Of a stretch of 64,000 bases of DNA, positions 8,953 through 18,051 are shown piece after piece (within the stretch, counting starts at the first letter, position 1; each line of letters begins with the position of its first letter). The stretch is from assembly GCA_024688685.1 (NCBI GenBank), contig JAILDX010000004.1, forward strand, positions 62,001 through 126,000. The letters run 5' to 3'. Under the pieces are notes generated by a model that searched no databases, had not been told where the DNA came from, and saw only the letters and a list, made by a program, of their open reading frames with translations. The position numbers and the translations under genes are program-made. Origin of the DNA: Saccharofermentans sp. (GTDB lineage Bacteria > Bacillota > Clostridia > Saccharofermentanales > Saccharofermentanaceae).

Positions 8953-10158
8953 ATGACTGCAGCAGCTGATGAGAAATCCTATTCACGTTATAACCAGTAC
9001 GGCGAGAACCCGATGGATCCGGTCGGTCCAATCGGACTTATTCCGCTTAAGGGTAGTTCGGAGTTTACAGAGAAAGTAAATTTTTATCTTAATAAGAGAC
9101 GTTCCGAATATCAGGAAGAGGAGTTCGTTTCGAGACATCCCGGTTTCTACCGTGAGGACTACCGTATCGAAGTTGATAACACAAGATTCTCTTCAGGCGA
9201 AGGCAAGGCAGTTATCAAGAATACAGTAAGAGGCCATGACCTTTATATCGTAAGCGACGTTATGAACTGCTCCTGTACATACAAGATGTACGGTATGGAG
9301 AACAGGATGAGCCCTGACGATCACTATCAGGATCTTAAGCGTGTCATCCTTGCGTGCTCCGGCAAGTCAAGAAGGATCAACGTTATCATGCCGTTCCTTT
9401 ATGAGAGCCGTCAGCACAAGAGGAACGCAAGAGAATCACTCGACTGCGCATTTGCTCTTGAGGAGCTCTACGATCTCGGCGTAGCAAACATCATTACTTT
9501 TGATGCTCATGACGAGCGTGTTGCAAATGCTATTCCGCTCTCAGGATTTGAGAGCCTTAACCCTACATACCAGATCATCAAGGAGATGTACAGACAGATC
9601 CCCGACCTCAGCTTCACACACGGCAAGTTCATGGTCGTATCTCCTGACGAAGGCGGTATCCCGAGAGCAATGTATTTCGCATCCATCCTTGGAGTACCTC
9701 TCGGAACATTCTACAAGAGAAGAGACTACACAACAGTCGTTAACGGACGTAACCCCATCATCGCTCACGAGTTCCTCGGTGATTCCGTTGAGGGCATGGA
9801 TATCCTTATCGTTGACGACATGATCTCTTCCGGTGATTCAATGCTCGACATAGCACGTGCAATGAAGGACAGAGGCGCAAGGAACGTTTACTGCGCTGTT
9901 ACTTTCGGACTCTTCACAGAGGGCATCGAGAGATTCGACAAGGCATATGCAGAAGGCGTCATCAGCAAGGTATTCGCTACAAACCTTATCTACAGAAGAC
10001 CTGAGCTCCTTAAGGCTCCCTGGTTCGCAGATGTTAACATGGCAAAGTTCGTCGCACTCCTTATTGATGCGATCAATCACGACGCTTCCCTGTCCAACCT
10101 CATCAATCCTACGGAGAAGATCCAGAAGCTCCTCCGCGAGAAAGAGAACATTAACTGA
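8953..10158 (+). CDS. prs: Divergent ribose-phosphate pyrophosphokinase paralogue 2
   Basis: A 401-residue PRPP synthetase-like protein, clearly a paralogue of its neighbour (shared GPIGL, SPDDHYxDL, INVIMPF, FLGDSVEG, FGLFT segments). PRPP synthetase joins ribose 5-phosphate and ATP to give PRPP and AMP, feeding purine, pyrimidine, NAD, His and Trp synthesis. This copy retains the KRR-type flexible loop (YKRRD, 254-258) but its PRPP loop reads DDMISSGDS (288-296). It is more likely than copy 1 to be catalytic. I chose the ATG at 8953 because an AAGG motif lies shortly upstream; a TTG ten codons earlier is in frame but has no clear site. It overlaps the next gene by one base (TGATG). Confidence 0.8.
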   Translation: MTAAADEKSYSRYNQYGENPMDPVGPIGLIPLKGSSEFTEKVNFYLNKRRSEYQEEEFVSRHPGFYREDYRIEVDNTRFSSGEGKAVIKNTVRGHDLYIVSDVMNCSCTYKMYGMENRMSPDDHYQDLKRVILACSGKSRRINVIMPFLYESRQHKRNARESLDCAFALEELYDLGVANIITFDAHDERVANAIPLSGFESLNPTYQIIKEMYRQIPDLSFTHGKFMVVSPDEGGIPRAMYFASILGVPLGTFYKRRDYTTVVNGRNPIIAHEFLGDSVEGMDILIVDDMISSGDSMLDIARAMKDRGARNVYCAVTFGLFTEGIERFDKAYAEGVISKVFATNLIYRRPELLKAPWFADVNMAKFVALLIDAINHDASLSNLINPTEKIQKLLREKENIN

Positions 10159-10535
10159 TGGCACAGGCTAAGAAGAGCACTGCAGCAAAAAAGAAGACAA
10201 CCAATTCCCGCGGCAATTCACGTGGTAATACACGAAGCAATTCCCGCGGGAAATCTTCTGTAAAAAAGACCGCTCCAAAGCAGCAGGAACCAGTTGAAGT
10301 CGGATTCGGCGACTATTGGCACGCTTTTACCAAGACCAGGGTATTCGTCCCGGTCATGGTCATTGTTGTAACAGCTTTCCTCGTCGGTCTTGATCTTCTT
10401 ATTGCATGGAACGACTATCACAGATTCTTCCTTTTCCTCGGAGTCGAACTTATTGTTGCAGCTGTTGTATGGCTCTTCAGGATGATCTACTCCATCGGTT
10501 CTGACAAGAGCGGCGACGACCGTGACGAGGCTTAA
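10158..10535 (+). CDS. Small membrane protein with basic Ser-Arg-Gly repeats
   Basis: A 125-residue protein I do not recognise. Residues 1-45 are lysine-rich and then contain NSRG/NTRS-type repeats and look disordered and cytoplasmic. Two membrane segments follow, at about 61-80 (VPVMVIVVTAFLVGLDLLIAW) and 88-108, and a short charged tail ends in acidic residues. The start codon overlaps the stop of the preceding gene (TGATG) and rqcH begins 2 bp after its stop, so it is translationally coupled in an operon between PRPP synthesis and ribosome quality control. The basic tail could touch nucleic acid or ribosomes; that is a guess from composition only. Confidence 0.7.
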   Translation: MAQAKKSTAAKKKTTNSRGNSRGNTRSNSRGKSSVKKTAPKQQEPVEVGFGDYWHAFTKTRVFVPVMVIVVTAFLVGLDLLIAWNDYHRFFLFLGVELIVAAVVWLFRMIYSIGSDKSGDDRDEA

Positions 10536-10537
10536 AC

Positions 10538-12445
10538 TTGGCACTTGATGGAATAACATTGCAGCTCCTTACCGATGAACTGCATCAGTCACTCGAAGGC
10601 TGCCGCATAGACAAGGTCTTCCAGCCTGACAAGCATACTGTCGTTCTTCATCTCAGAGGATTTTCAGGGATAAAAAAACTCCTGTTATCCATTCTTCCGT
10701 CAGATCCTCATATCATTCTGACAGAAGGTGTCCGCGACAATCCGCAGATGCCTCCGTCTTTCTGTATGCTCCTTCGCAAATACATCTCAGGATCAAAGAT
10801 CCAGTCAATAACAAATCCCGGATACGAGCGTCTTATCGAGTTCACACTGACTAATTCAGACGAACTGCACGACAGCAAAACATACCGTCTCATCGTAGAA
10901 CTTATGGGACGTTTCGCAAATATAATCCTCGTTAACGAGAAAGGCGTCATCCTCGACTCCGCTGTTCACGTTGACTTCTCGATAAGCCGCGTCCGCGAAG
11001 TCATGCCTGCCCGCATCTACGAATACCCTCAGGGCCAGTCGAAATACACTCCCGAGGAATGCCTGGGCATCCTCTCTACCGGGAATCTCCCGATTCTCGA
11101 GACCGAGACAGGCCGCCCCATTGCAAAAGCTCTTCTCAATTCAATAAAGGGCATCTCCCCAAACTTCATAAGAGGACTTCTTACCAACTCTGACATAGAT
11201 GACCGTTACTGCATTAAAGACATCAGTGATAAAGAGCTTAACAGGCTTAAGGATGAGCTTACTTCCTTCTGCACTTCCGTTAAGGAACGCAGTTACCGCT
11301 CTTACTTATATCTTGACGATAGCGGTGATGCCTGTGAGTTCTCTGTAATCAGGTATTCAGGCTACCCTAAGATCAAGGAGTTCGATAATGTATCAGACTG
11401 TCTCGAAGCTTACTACAGCCTGAAAGAACTCAATATAAATATGGATGTAAGACGTCACCGCCTTCTCCAGATAGTGAACAGCGCTCTCACAAGGATGATG
11501 CGCAAATACGACATCCATTCAGCAGATCTTGAAGACGCGAAGAAAGCAGATACATATAAGCTTTACGGTGATCTGCTCCTCAGCTACGGGTATCTTGCAA
11601 AGCCAAAGGCAGAAAGCGTCACCTGTCTGAATTACTATTCGGATCCCGCAGCCGAGATAACGATACCGCTCGATCCTTCCCTGTCGGCTTCTGCAAATGC
11701 CCAGGAATACTACAAACAGTTTCGCAAATCCAAGCGTAAGATGGAGATGTCTGAAGAATATCTGAAGGAAGACCGTCTTGCGATAGATTATCTCAGATCG
11801 CTCAAGACAGCAGTCATGGCAGCTTCAACCGACGAAGATATAAAAGCTCTTGAAGAAGAGATCCGCGAAGAGATCACATCACAGAGCAACGTCAAGCGCA
11901 AACCTGTTGTAAACAGTGGTGATCCGAACAAGACAGTCGGAAGGGCAAAATCAGGCAAAGCCTCCTCCCGCGCACTCCGCAACGCAGCCAAGATCGCCGC
12001 AGCAAAGAAGAACGGATCTTCCATGAGCAGGGAAAAACACAGATCTGAAGAAGCATTGTCATACAGGCATTTCAAGACATCAGACGGCTATGAGATCCTC
12101 TGCGGCCGCAACAATATTCAGAATGATCAGCTGACCTTCAGCATTGCCGAGAAGACCGACTGGTGGTTCCACGTCAAGGATCTCCCCGGAACGCACGTCA
12201 TCCTTAAGGCGCACGCAGGCGAAGAGTTTCCTTCTGATACGGCTGTTATTGAAGCTGCACAGACAGCAGCATACTTCTCAAAGAGTGACATAATAGAATC
12301 TCACTCCCGTTCGGCTGGAACTAACAAGGTTGAAATAGACTACTGTCTTGTATCACAGGTAAAGAAGATCGCTCACGCCAAGCCCGGAATGGTTATCTAC
12401 GGACAGCATTATTCGATCCTGGTCGATGCAAAAAAGCCTGAATAA
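10538..12445 (+). CDS. rqcH: RqcH, NFACT family ribosome quality control factor
   Basis: A 635-residue protein of the NFACT (Rqc2/FbpA) family. It starts with TTG; the encoded MALDGITLQLLTDEL is the classical start of this family, so the TTG is trusted. The order is NFACT-N (about 1-270, with ELMGRFANIILVNE), helical coiled-coil middle domains (about 300-470), a basic linker and the C-terminal NFACT-R (DUF814) domain with KTSDGYEILCGRNN and WWFHVKDLPGTHVIL. RqcH binds obstructed 50S subunits and directs alanine tailing of stalled chains for degradation. It ends 10 bp from the convergent queH gene, so little room exists for a terminator. Confidence 0.93.
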   Translation: MALDGITLQLLTDELHQSLEGCRIDKVFQPDKHTVVLHLRGFSGIKKLLLSILPSDPHIILTEGVRDNPQMPPSFCMLLRKYISGSKIQSITNPGYERLIEFTLTNSDELHDSKTYRLIVELMGRFANIILVNEKGVILDSAVHVDFSISRVREVMPARIYEYPQGQSKYTPEECLGILSTGNLPILETETGRPIAKALLNSIKGISPNFIRGLLTNSDIDDRYCIKDISDKELNRLKDELTSFCTSVKERSYRSYLYLDDSGDACEFSVIRYSGYPKIKEFDNVSDCLEAYYSLKELNINMDVRRHRLLQIVNSALTRMMRKYDIHSADLEDAKKADTYKLYGDLLLSYGYLAKPKAESVTCLNYYSDPAAEITIPLDPSLSASANAQEYYKQFRKSKRKMEMSEEYLKEDRLAIDYLRSLKTAVMAASTDEDIKALEEEIREEITSQSNVKRKPVVNSGDPNKTVGRAKSGKASSRALRNAAKIAAAKKNGSSMSREKHRSEEALSYRHFKTSDGYEILCGRNNIQNDQLTFSIAEKTDWWFHVKDLPGTHVILKAHAGEEFPSDTAVIEAAQTAAYFSKSDIIESHSRSAGTNKVEIDYCLVSQVKKIAHAKPGMVIYGQHYSILVDAKKPE

Positions 12446-12455
12446 AACTCAGAGA

Positions 12456-13013
12456 TCAACTCTCAAAACTTTTAAGGATCTTATCCCTGAATTCTGACTC
12501 CTCAAGCGAGAAAATACATCCGCAGTACTTCTGCCTGTAAAGGCCGATATCACGGGCCATGTTCTGCCCTTTACGGAATCCTTCACGGAAATCATAATAA
12601 CGGAACTTAACACCATACTGAAGCGACTTCTTCTCACATGTCTCAACTATGGCCTCATGCTGCTGATAAGGACTGACCAGCAGAGTTGTCGTAAATGAAT
12701 CATACCCATGTTCTGCGGCATATCTTGCAGTATAATCCATGCGGAGATCATAACACATCGCGCATCTTGAACCGTACTCTTCAAGATAATCCTTTGACAG
12801 CCAGTAATCCTCGAGACATCTGCCTTCTCTGATTAGCTTTACACCATAATGATCTGCAGCCATCTGAAGATTCTCAAGACGTCTGTTCCACTCAAACTCG
12901 GGATGGATGTTCGGGTTAAACCAGAACATATCATACACAGTACCTTCATACTGCAAAACGCTCTGAGGGTACATCGAACAGGGGCCGCAGCATGCATGAA
13001 GGAGCATCGTCAT
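12456..13013 (-). CDS. queH: Epoxyqueuosine reductase QueH
   Basis: A 185-residue protein of the DUF208 family, the non-cobalamin epoxyqueuosine reductase that makes queuosine in the wobble position of tRNA. Cysteine motifs are complete: HACCGPC near the N-terminus, CAMC (about residue 80) and CGC near residue 165, the ligands of an iron-sulfur cluster and a neighbouring metal site. Its ATG overlaps the ruvB stop (ATGA), so it is the last gene of the ruvC-ruvA-ruvB operon and is probably transcribed from the LexA-controlled promoter. Confidence 0.9.
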   Translation of the reverse strand: MTMLLHACCGPCSMYPQSVLQYEGTVYDMFWFNPNIHPEFEWNRRLENLQMAADHYGVKLIREGRCLEDYWLSKDYLEEYGSRCAMCYDLRMDYTARYAAEHGYDSFTTTLLVSPYQQHEAIVETCEKKSLQYGVKFRYYDFREGFRKGQNMARDIGLYRQKYCGCIFSLEESEFRDKILKSFES

Positions 13014-14107
13014 GAGTCGCCGGCCTTCTTATCATCAAGATATGATTCAATCGTAATGTTCTCAAATGCAGCTTTATTCCTGATCTTATACTCTTCAGGA
13101 ATAGGATAGTTCAGATGCTCATATGCTCTTACAGTCAGCATTCTGCCGCGGGGAGTCTTCTGAATGAATCCGTTCTGCAAAAGAAACGGTTCATAAACAT
13201 CTTCGATAGTTATCGGATCCTCCCCTGTCGTCGCAGCAAGAGTCTCAAGACCGACCGGACCGCCCTTAAATACATCAGCGATCGTCATAAGCACGCGGCG
13301 GTCAACTGTATCAAGGCCAATATCATCAATATCAAGAGCCTTAAGTCCAAAGTCGGATACTTCCTTATCAATAATGTCTTTGTTCAGATAGACCGCATAA
13401 TCACGCATTCTCTTGAGAAGCCTTATCGCGATCCTCGGAGTGCCGCGAGACCTTGAAGCAATATTCTCAAGGCCTTCTTCGGATATACTGATACCGAGTA
13501 TCCCGGCATCACGTCTCAGGATGTCCATAAGATCCTGTGTCTCATAAAGCTCCAGCCTGTGTATCATACCGAAACGGTCACGCATCGGAGCAGAGATCAT
13601 ACCGGCTCTTGTTGTAGCGCCAACGAGTGTAAAATGAGGCAGATCAAGCCTTACGGAACGTGCTGACGGACCTTTGCCAAGCATGATATCAAGACAGAAA
13701 TCCTCCATCGCGGGATACAGGATCTCTTCAACGCTCTTATTAAGTCTGTGTATCTCATCAATAAACAGGACTTCGTTCTCATTGAGATTAGTAAGTATTC
13801 CCGCAAGGTCACCGGGCTTCTCTATTGAAGGTCCGGTAGTAATATGCATTGCAACACCCATCTCAGACGCAATGATGCCCGCAAGCGTTGTCTTGCCGAG
13901 TCCCGGAGGACCATAGAGCAGAACATGGTCCAATGCCTCACCCCTGCTCTTCGCGCCTTCGATGAATATCTTCAGGTTCTCCTTGACTTTCTTCTGACCG
14001 TGGTAGTCGTCAAAAGTAACAGGCCTCAGTCCTTTATCATCACCGTCACTTAATATTCTCTTACGTTCTATGACTCTCTCGTCATCTTCGTATCCGTTAA
14101 AATCCAT
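13010..14107 (-). CDS. ruvB: Holliday junction branch-migration ATPase RuvB
   Basis: A 365-residue AAA+ motor. Motifs seen: Walker [12 protein letters not shown] (about residue 67), Walker B FIDEIHRL, sensor 1 GATTRAGM, arginine finger region RSRGTPRIA, and a C-terminal winged helix ([14 protein letters not shown]) ending the family core. It drives branch migration with RuvA at stalled forks and crossovers. A longer N-terminal lead (about 30 residues before GQKKVKENL) and a short tail are normal variation. It follows ruvA by 11 bp and overlaps queH. Confidence 0.97.
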   Translation of the reverse strand: MDFNGYEDDERVIERKRILSDGDDKGLRPVTFDDYHGQKKVKENLKIFIEGAKSRGEALDHVLLYGPPGLGKTTLAGIIASEMGVAMHITTGPSIEKPGDLAGILTNLNENEVLFIDEIHRLNKSVEEILYPAMEDFCLDIMLGKGPSARSVRLDLPHFTLVGATTRAGMISAPMRDRFGMIHRLELYETQDLMDILRRDAGILGISISEEGLENIASRSRGTPRIAIRLLKRMRDYAVYLNKDIIDKEVSDFGLKALDIDDIGLDTVDRRVLMTIADVFKGGPVGLETLAATTGEDPITIEDVYEPFLLQNGFIQKTPRGRMLTVRAYEHLNYPIPEEYKIRNKAAFENITIESYLDDKKAGDS

Positions 14108-14118
14108 ACTTATAATCC

Positions 14119-14748
14119 TTAACCGAACTTATTGCCTGCAACCAGCTTAAGAGCCTTCTTGATCAGAATCTGCAGATCAATGCCATCCTCATATGAAGCC
14201 GCAACAGCTTCCTCAGCCTCCTGCTGCTTATATCCTAGCATAACAAGAGCGCCGATAGCATCGTTGGAGACACCTGACTGCTCACTGTTAAATATGATGG
14301 AGCTTCCGGGGCCCGAAACAGAAACACCTGCCGCCTTAGCCTGAGCCTTCAGCTTATCACGGAGTTCAAGTATGATCCTCTCGGCAGTCTTCTTGCCAAG
14401 TCCCTTGACAGATGAGATAGTTGCCACATCATTACTGATAACAGCTGTCGTAAGCTGCTCAGGCGTCAGATAGCAGCAAACATTCTGACCGACCTTTGGT
14501 CCTATACCGCTGACTGTAATGAGCATAAGGAACATATCCTTCTGTTCCTTTGATGTGAATCCGTATAATGAAATACCGTCTTCCTTTACACTGTGATAGA
14601 CATAACAGGTTACAGATTCTCCAATATGCCCCATCTCTGCAGACATAAGGAAGGGAATGAGGATCAGATAGCCGATCCCGTTGTTCTCAACAACAATATA
14701 ATTCTCTTCACGGGCAACAAGTTCACCCTTGATATATGCGTACATCAT
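14119..14748 (-). CDS. ruvA: Holliday junction DNA helicase subunit RuvA
   Basis: A 209-residue junction-binding subunit. The N-terminal OB domain begins with [11 protein letters not shown]; two helix-hairpin-helix motifs follow (VSGIGPKVG and [16 protein letters not shown]), then a flexible linker with Ala/Gly/Pro (about residues 132-150) and the C-terminal RuvB-contact domain ([20 protein letters not shown]). The first ATG overlaps the ruvC stop (ATGA); the ATG one codon later is also possible, both served by GGGGGT. Confidence 0.95.
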   Translation of the reverse strand: MMYAYIKGELVAREENYIVVENNGIGYLILIPFLMSAEMGHIGESVTCYVYHSVKEDGISLYGFTSKEQKDMFLMLITVSGIGPKVGQNVCCYLTPEQLTTAVISNDVATISSVKGLGKKTAERIILELRDKLKAQAKAAGVSVSGPGSSIIFNSEQSGVSNDAIGALVMLGYKQQEAEEAVAASYEDGIDLQILIKKALKLVAGNKFG

Positions 14749-15311
14749 TTACCCCCAAACAACTTAGTATTACTGTATCCGTAGCGTCCGTACTGGTATC
14801 CGGCAACAGCCTTCCCTGACGCCATGATGCCGGTATTTGCAAGACAGATGGCTACTGCAAGTCCGTCGGCCGCATCATCAGGCCTGGGTATCTCTTTGAG
14901 ACCGAGAAGGTGCTGGACCATAGTCTGAACCTGATTCTTGTCAGCCTTGCCATAACCTGTCACAGCCAGCTTGATCTGACCGGGCGTATATTCATAAACA
15001 GGGATATTGGCCCTTGCAGCCTCAACTATAACAACGCCTCTCGCCTGAGCTGTACCGATCGCGGTAGTGGTATTCTTTGACAGAAAGAGTTCCTCCACTG
15101 CCATATAATCCGGCTTGTATATCTCAAGGAGCGATCTGATATTCTCATTGATCGTAAGTAGCCTGATCTCAAAATCAGTCTTCGGCTTCGTCTCTATAAC
15201 GCCAAAATCAAGAACCTTAAGCTTGTTGCCGCTCTTCTCGATGATACCGTAACCGGTAATCGCATAACCGGGATCTATGCCGATTATCACCTTCGATGCA
15301 TTATCTGCCAT
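14745..15311 (-). CDS. ruvC: Holliday junction resolvase RuvC
   Basis: A 188-residue endonuclease with an RNase H-like fold. Acidic catalytic residues are in place: GIDPGYAITG at the start, AVEELF (about residue 70), and the C-terminal PDDAADGLAVAIC. It cuts Holliday junctions delivered by RuvAB. It is first in the operon ruvC-ruvA-ruvB-queH; AAGGAG lies before the ATG and a LexA box lies 14 bp upstream of the gene. Confidence 0.96.
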   Translation of the reverse strand: MADNASKVIIGIDPGYAITGYGIIEKSGNKLKVLDFGVIETKPKTDFEIRLLTINENIRSLLEIYKPDYMAVEELFLSKNTTTAIGTAQARGVVIVEAARANIPVYEYTPGQIKLAVTGYGKADKNQVQTMVQHLLGLKEIPRPDDAADGLAVAICLANTGIMASGKAVAGYQYGRYGYSNTKLFGGK

Positions 15312-15324
15312 CAGAAAACTCCTT

Positions 15325-15336
15325 GAACATTTGTTC
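15325..15336 (-). promoter_or_regulatory. LexA (SOS) box of the ruvCAB-queH operon
   Basis: A perfect Gram-positive LexA half-site pair, GAAC-N4-GTTC (GAACATTTGTTC on the plus strand), lies between the -10 box and the ribosome binding site of ruvC, where bound LexA would block transcription. A nearly identical site stands before recA. Confidence 0.75.
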
Positions 15337-15338
15337 TC

Positions 15339-15367
15339 ATTATATACGCAAAATGCGTTTTAGGCAA
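15339..15367 (-). promoter_or_regulatory. Promoter of ruvCAB-queH
   Basis: On the minus strand TTGCCT (15362-15367) and a perfect TATAAT (15339-15344) are 17 bp apart. The -35 box overlaps the stop codon of the preceding gene. A short inverted repeat, ACGCA-TTT-TGCGT, lies in the spacer. Confidence 0.6.
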
Positions 15368-16682
15368 GAATCTTGATGATCGGATCTTTTACCCTTACCG
15401 GCTTGTCAGAGAACTCATAACAATCGTATATCTCCTCCATCAGATCGAAAAGGAGTTCGTCATCGATCCGGCGTTCAATACCGTGACAAAGCGAACAGAT
15501 GACGTCTCCGCGCTTAACCTTGTCTCCTACCTTGGCATAAAAACATATTCCTGCGCCATAATCAATCGTATCAGTCTTAACAACGCGCCCCGCACCGAGT
15601 TTGACCGAAATATTACCTATCTCATCAGCCTGTATATGCTTGATGTAACCGTCACACGGAGCCGATATCCTCATTGCTTCATGCGGCAGTTCCCTGTAAA
15701 CAGGACCGTTCATTGTCAGTTCTCCGTCCTGAGATGCAAGGAACTCGATAAACTTTTTAAGAGCCCTTCCATCAGAAAGCCTTAAGACGCATTCGTCATA
15801 AAGCTCCTTTTCACTCATCTTCTCACTCTTCTTTGCAAGCTTGATGAGCTGAACAGCAAGTGTGCACACTACTTTGATAACGTCGGGGGAGCCCTTCCCG
15901 GTCAGTGTCTCCATGACCTCCTGCATTTCGAGGGTATTTCCGCATGTCCTTCCCAAAGGCTGGTCCATATCAGTAATGACCGCGACAGTCTTGATCTTCG
16001 CGAGTTTCCCTATCCTGCACATTGCTTCGGCCAGTTCTTCCGCACGGTCACGGGTCTTCATGAATGCACCGCTGCCGCATGTTACGTCGAGAACAAGTGC
16101 CTTGGCTCCGCCTGCTATCTTCTTGCTCATGATGCTCGAAGCGATCAGCGGGATGGAATCAACTGTTCCTGTAACGTCTCTCAGCGCATACAGAACCTTA
16201 TCGGCAGGCGCAAGATCGGGGGTCTGGGCGGACAGCACTATTCCCGTCTCATTTATCAGTCTCGGGAAATCCTCAGTCGGAACAGATGTATTAAAGCCCT
16301 TTATTGATTCGAACTTATCAATCGTGCCTCCTGTAAATCCGAGGCCTCTTCCGGACAGCTTAACACTGTCGACTCCGAACGTTGCAAGGAGCGGAAGCAG
16401 CAGCGGCGTAACCTTGTCACCGACGCCGCCGGTACTGTGCTTATCTACGGGTATCCCGTGGCAGAACGAGAGGTCTGCGTACGTTCCGGAATCAGCCATA
16501 CAGAGGGCAAGGTTAGTCATCTCCTGTCTGTTCATCCCGTTAAGGACGATCGCCATAAGAAGTGCCGAAATCTGATAATCAGGGATCGATCCGTCTGTTA
16601 CTCCCTTTACAAAAACATCTATCTCTTCAAACGAAAGCGCTTTGCCGTATCTCTTCTTCAAAATGGTATCTACAAAGGACAT
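15360..16682 (-). CDS. pdp: Pyrimidine-nucleoside (thymidine) phosphorylase
   Basis: A 440-residue enzyme of nucleoside salvage that splits uridine, deoxyuridine or thymidine with phosphate. The signature KHSTGGVGDKVTPLLLP is near residue 80, with SGRGLGFTGGTIDK after it; the three domains (helical, alpha/beta, C-terminal barrel-sandwich with KLGAGR) give the usual length. The ATG at 16682 is chosen because AGGAGG lies 7 bp before it; an in-frame ATG six codons earlier lacks a site. It is divergent from the Gfo/Idh gene and precedes the SOS operon, whose promoter overlaps its end. Confidence 0.92.
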   Translation of the reverse strand: MSFVDTILKKRYGKALSFEEIDVFVKGVTDGSIPDYQISALLMAIVLNGMNRQEMTNLALCMADSGTYADLSFCHGIPVDKHSTGGVGDKVTPLLLPLLATFGVDSVKLSGRGLGFTGGTIDKFESIKGFNTSVPTEDFPRLINETGIVLSAQTPDLAPADKVLYALRDVTGTVDSIPLIASSIMSKKIAGGAKALVLDVTCGSGAFMKTRDRAEELAEAMCRIGKLAKIKTVAVITDMDQPLGRTCGNTLEMQEVMETLTGKGSPDVIKVVCTLAVQLIKLAKKSEKMSEKELYDECVLRLSDGRALKKFIEFLASQDGELTMNGPVYRELPHEAMRISAPCDGYIKHIQADEIGNISVKLGAGRVVKTDTIDYGAGICFYAKVGDKVKRGDVICSLCHGIERRIDDELLFDLMEEIYDCYEFSDKPVRVKDPIIKILA

Positions 16683-16762
16683 ATAAAGCCTCCTGTTCAA
16701 TATTCTTTAATTATAAACTATATATGTGGTAAACTTATGAAAGATTTATCAGGGAGTTTCAT

Positions 16763-17866
16763 ATGAGCGAACCATTGTCAGTTCTTATAATCGGCTGCGG
16801 AAGAGTTGCAGTAAAACATATCAAAGCTATCAGGAACCTTAAGGGCAGACTTGTTCTTAAGGGACTTTGCGATGCTAACAGGAGCGCTGCTGAGAAGCTC
16901 CTTGCTGATTCCGGTCTGTCAGGCGTCGAGATCTTTGAGGACTATAAAGACGCCATCGGGAAGCTCAAACCAAACATTACAGCTGTAACGGTTCCTTCAG
17001 GACTTCATTTCACCATAGCAACATATGCGATGGAGCACGGCTCTGATCTTCTTCTTGAGAAGCCTATGGCAATGTCCAACAGGGAATCCCGCGAGATATA
17101 TGAGACTGCCCGCAGACTGAACCGCAAGATCGCCATGGGCCACATATACAGATACCTCCCCATAGTCGGACTTATACGCGATGATATCGCCAAAGGAATC
17201 TACGGCAAGGTCGTATATGGTTCAATATATGTCCGCTGGGGACATGATGATGACTACTACAACAGTGCCGCATGGCGAGGAACATGGAAAGCTGACGGCG
17301 GAGCTCTCATGAACCAGACAATACATGCCATTGATCTTCTTGTATGGCTTATGGGTTCAGAACCATGTGAAGCAACATCCATGCTTGCAAAAAGGCTACG
17401 TGATATTGAGGCAGAAGATCTCGGAATGGCCGTACTCCGCCTTGAGAACGGCGCTCTTGCATCAGTTGAAGGAGCGACCTGCTCTGACCCTTCCCGCCAC
17501 TCGGCAATGTTTACGGTCTGCTGTGAGAAGGCAACGTTCACGATGGGACTTGATTCAGGCAAAGCTAAGCTTGATATAAGAAGCCTTGGCGGAAAGAAGC
17601 TCAACTGCAGATACATAATGCACCAGATAAAGGAATTCGGATTAGGTTATACGATCAAATCTGCTCTCAATCCTCATCTTGGTATATATAAGGATCTGGC
17701 AAAGTCAATAAGTGAGAACAAGTCACCGATTGCCGACAGCTATGCAGGTTTTTCTTCTGTAGATACTCTGATGGGTATATACAAGTCTGCAAAGGAAAAC
17801 AGGTCGGTCACACTTCCTCTTGAGGACGATTTTGCTTCGACTGATATGACAGGATACAATTTCTGA
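16763..17866 (+). CDS. Gfo/Idh/MocA family oxidoreductase
   Basis: A 367-residue NAD(P)-dependent sugar-type oxidoreductase. The Rossmann motif is IIGCGRVAVKHIKAI at residues 9-23; the EKPMAMS motif (about residue 98-104, with the catalytic Lys) and HIYRYLP plus the GGALMNQTIHAIDLLVWLMG segment mark the C-terminal substrate domain. Members act on UDP-sugars, inositol or glucose derivatives; neighbours do not show which. It stands alone between pdp (divergent) and tRNA-Lys. The RBS CAGGGAG lies close to the ATG. Confidence 0.85.
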   Translation: MSEPLSVLIIGCGRVAVKHIKAIRNLKGRLVLKGLCDANRSAAEKLLADSGLSGVEIFEDYKDAIGKLKPNITAVTVPSGLHFTIATYAMEHGSDLLLEKPMAMSNRESREIYETARRLNRKIAMGHIYRYLPIVGLIRDDIAKGIYGKVVYGSIYVRWGHDDDYYNSAAWRGTWKADGGALMNQTIHAIDLLVWLMGSEPCEATSMLAKRLRDIEAEDLGMAVLRLENGALASVEGATCSDPSRHSAMFTVCCEKATFTMGLDSGKAKLDIRSLGGKKLNCRYIMHQIKEFGLGYTIKSALNPHLGIYKDLAKSISENKSPIADSYAGFSSVDTLMGIYKSAKENRSVTLPLEDDFASTDMTGYNF

Positions 17867-17874
17867 AAAAAGTG

Positions 17875-17902
17875 TTGACATACTCTTATTAAATGTTATA
17901 AT
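17875..17902 (+). promoter_or_regulatory. Consensus promoter of tRNA-Lys
   Basis: TTGACA (17875-17880) and TATAAT (17897-17902) are both perfect, with a 16-bp spacer. It begins 8 bp after the stop codon of the oxidoreductase gene and reads into the tRNA. Confidence 0.85.
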
Positions 17903-17925
17903 TTCTCTTGCTGAATTAAGCAAAC

Positions 17926-18001
17926 GCACCTTTAGCTCAGATGGTAGAGCAACTGACTCTTAATCAGTGGGCCCCGGGTTCGAGTCCCTGAAGGTGCACC
18001 A
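17926..18001 (+). tRNA. tRNA-Lys (anticodon CTT)
   Basis: The 76-nt cloverleaf is complete: acceptor GCACCTT/AAGGTGC, D-arm GCTC/GAGC, anticodon stem ACTGA/TCAGT with loop CTCTTAA (anticodon CTT, reading AAG), T-loop TTCGAGT and an encoded CCA end. One C-U mismatch is seen in the T-stem (CCGGG/CCCTG). It has its own consensus promoter and terminator. Confidence 0.96.
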
Positions 18002-18005
18002 GAAC

Positions 18006-18034
18006 AAAAGCTGTCTCATATGAGGCAGCTTTTT
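18006..18034 (+). terminator. Terminator of tRNA-Lys
   Basis: A 13-bp stem (AAAAGCTGTCTCA with TGAGGCAGCTTTT, one G-T wobble) closed by TA and running into a T-stretch, immediately after the tRNA. The same hairpin may end the convergent gene at 18052, since its other strand also ends in Ts. Confidence 0.8.
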
Positions 18035-18051
18035 GTTATCAATATACAATA

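Noticed and set aside
15862..16575. A 237-codon plus-strand open frame.
   Set aside because: It is antisense to pyrimidine-nucleoside phosphorylase and has no family resemblance.
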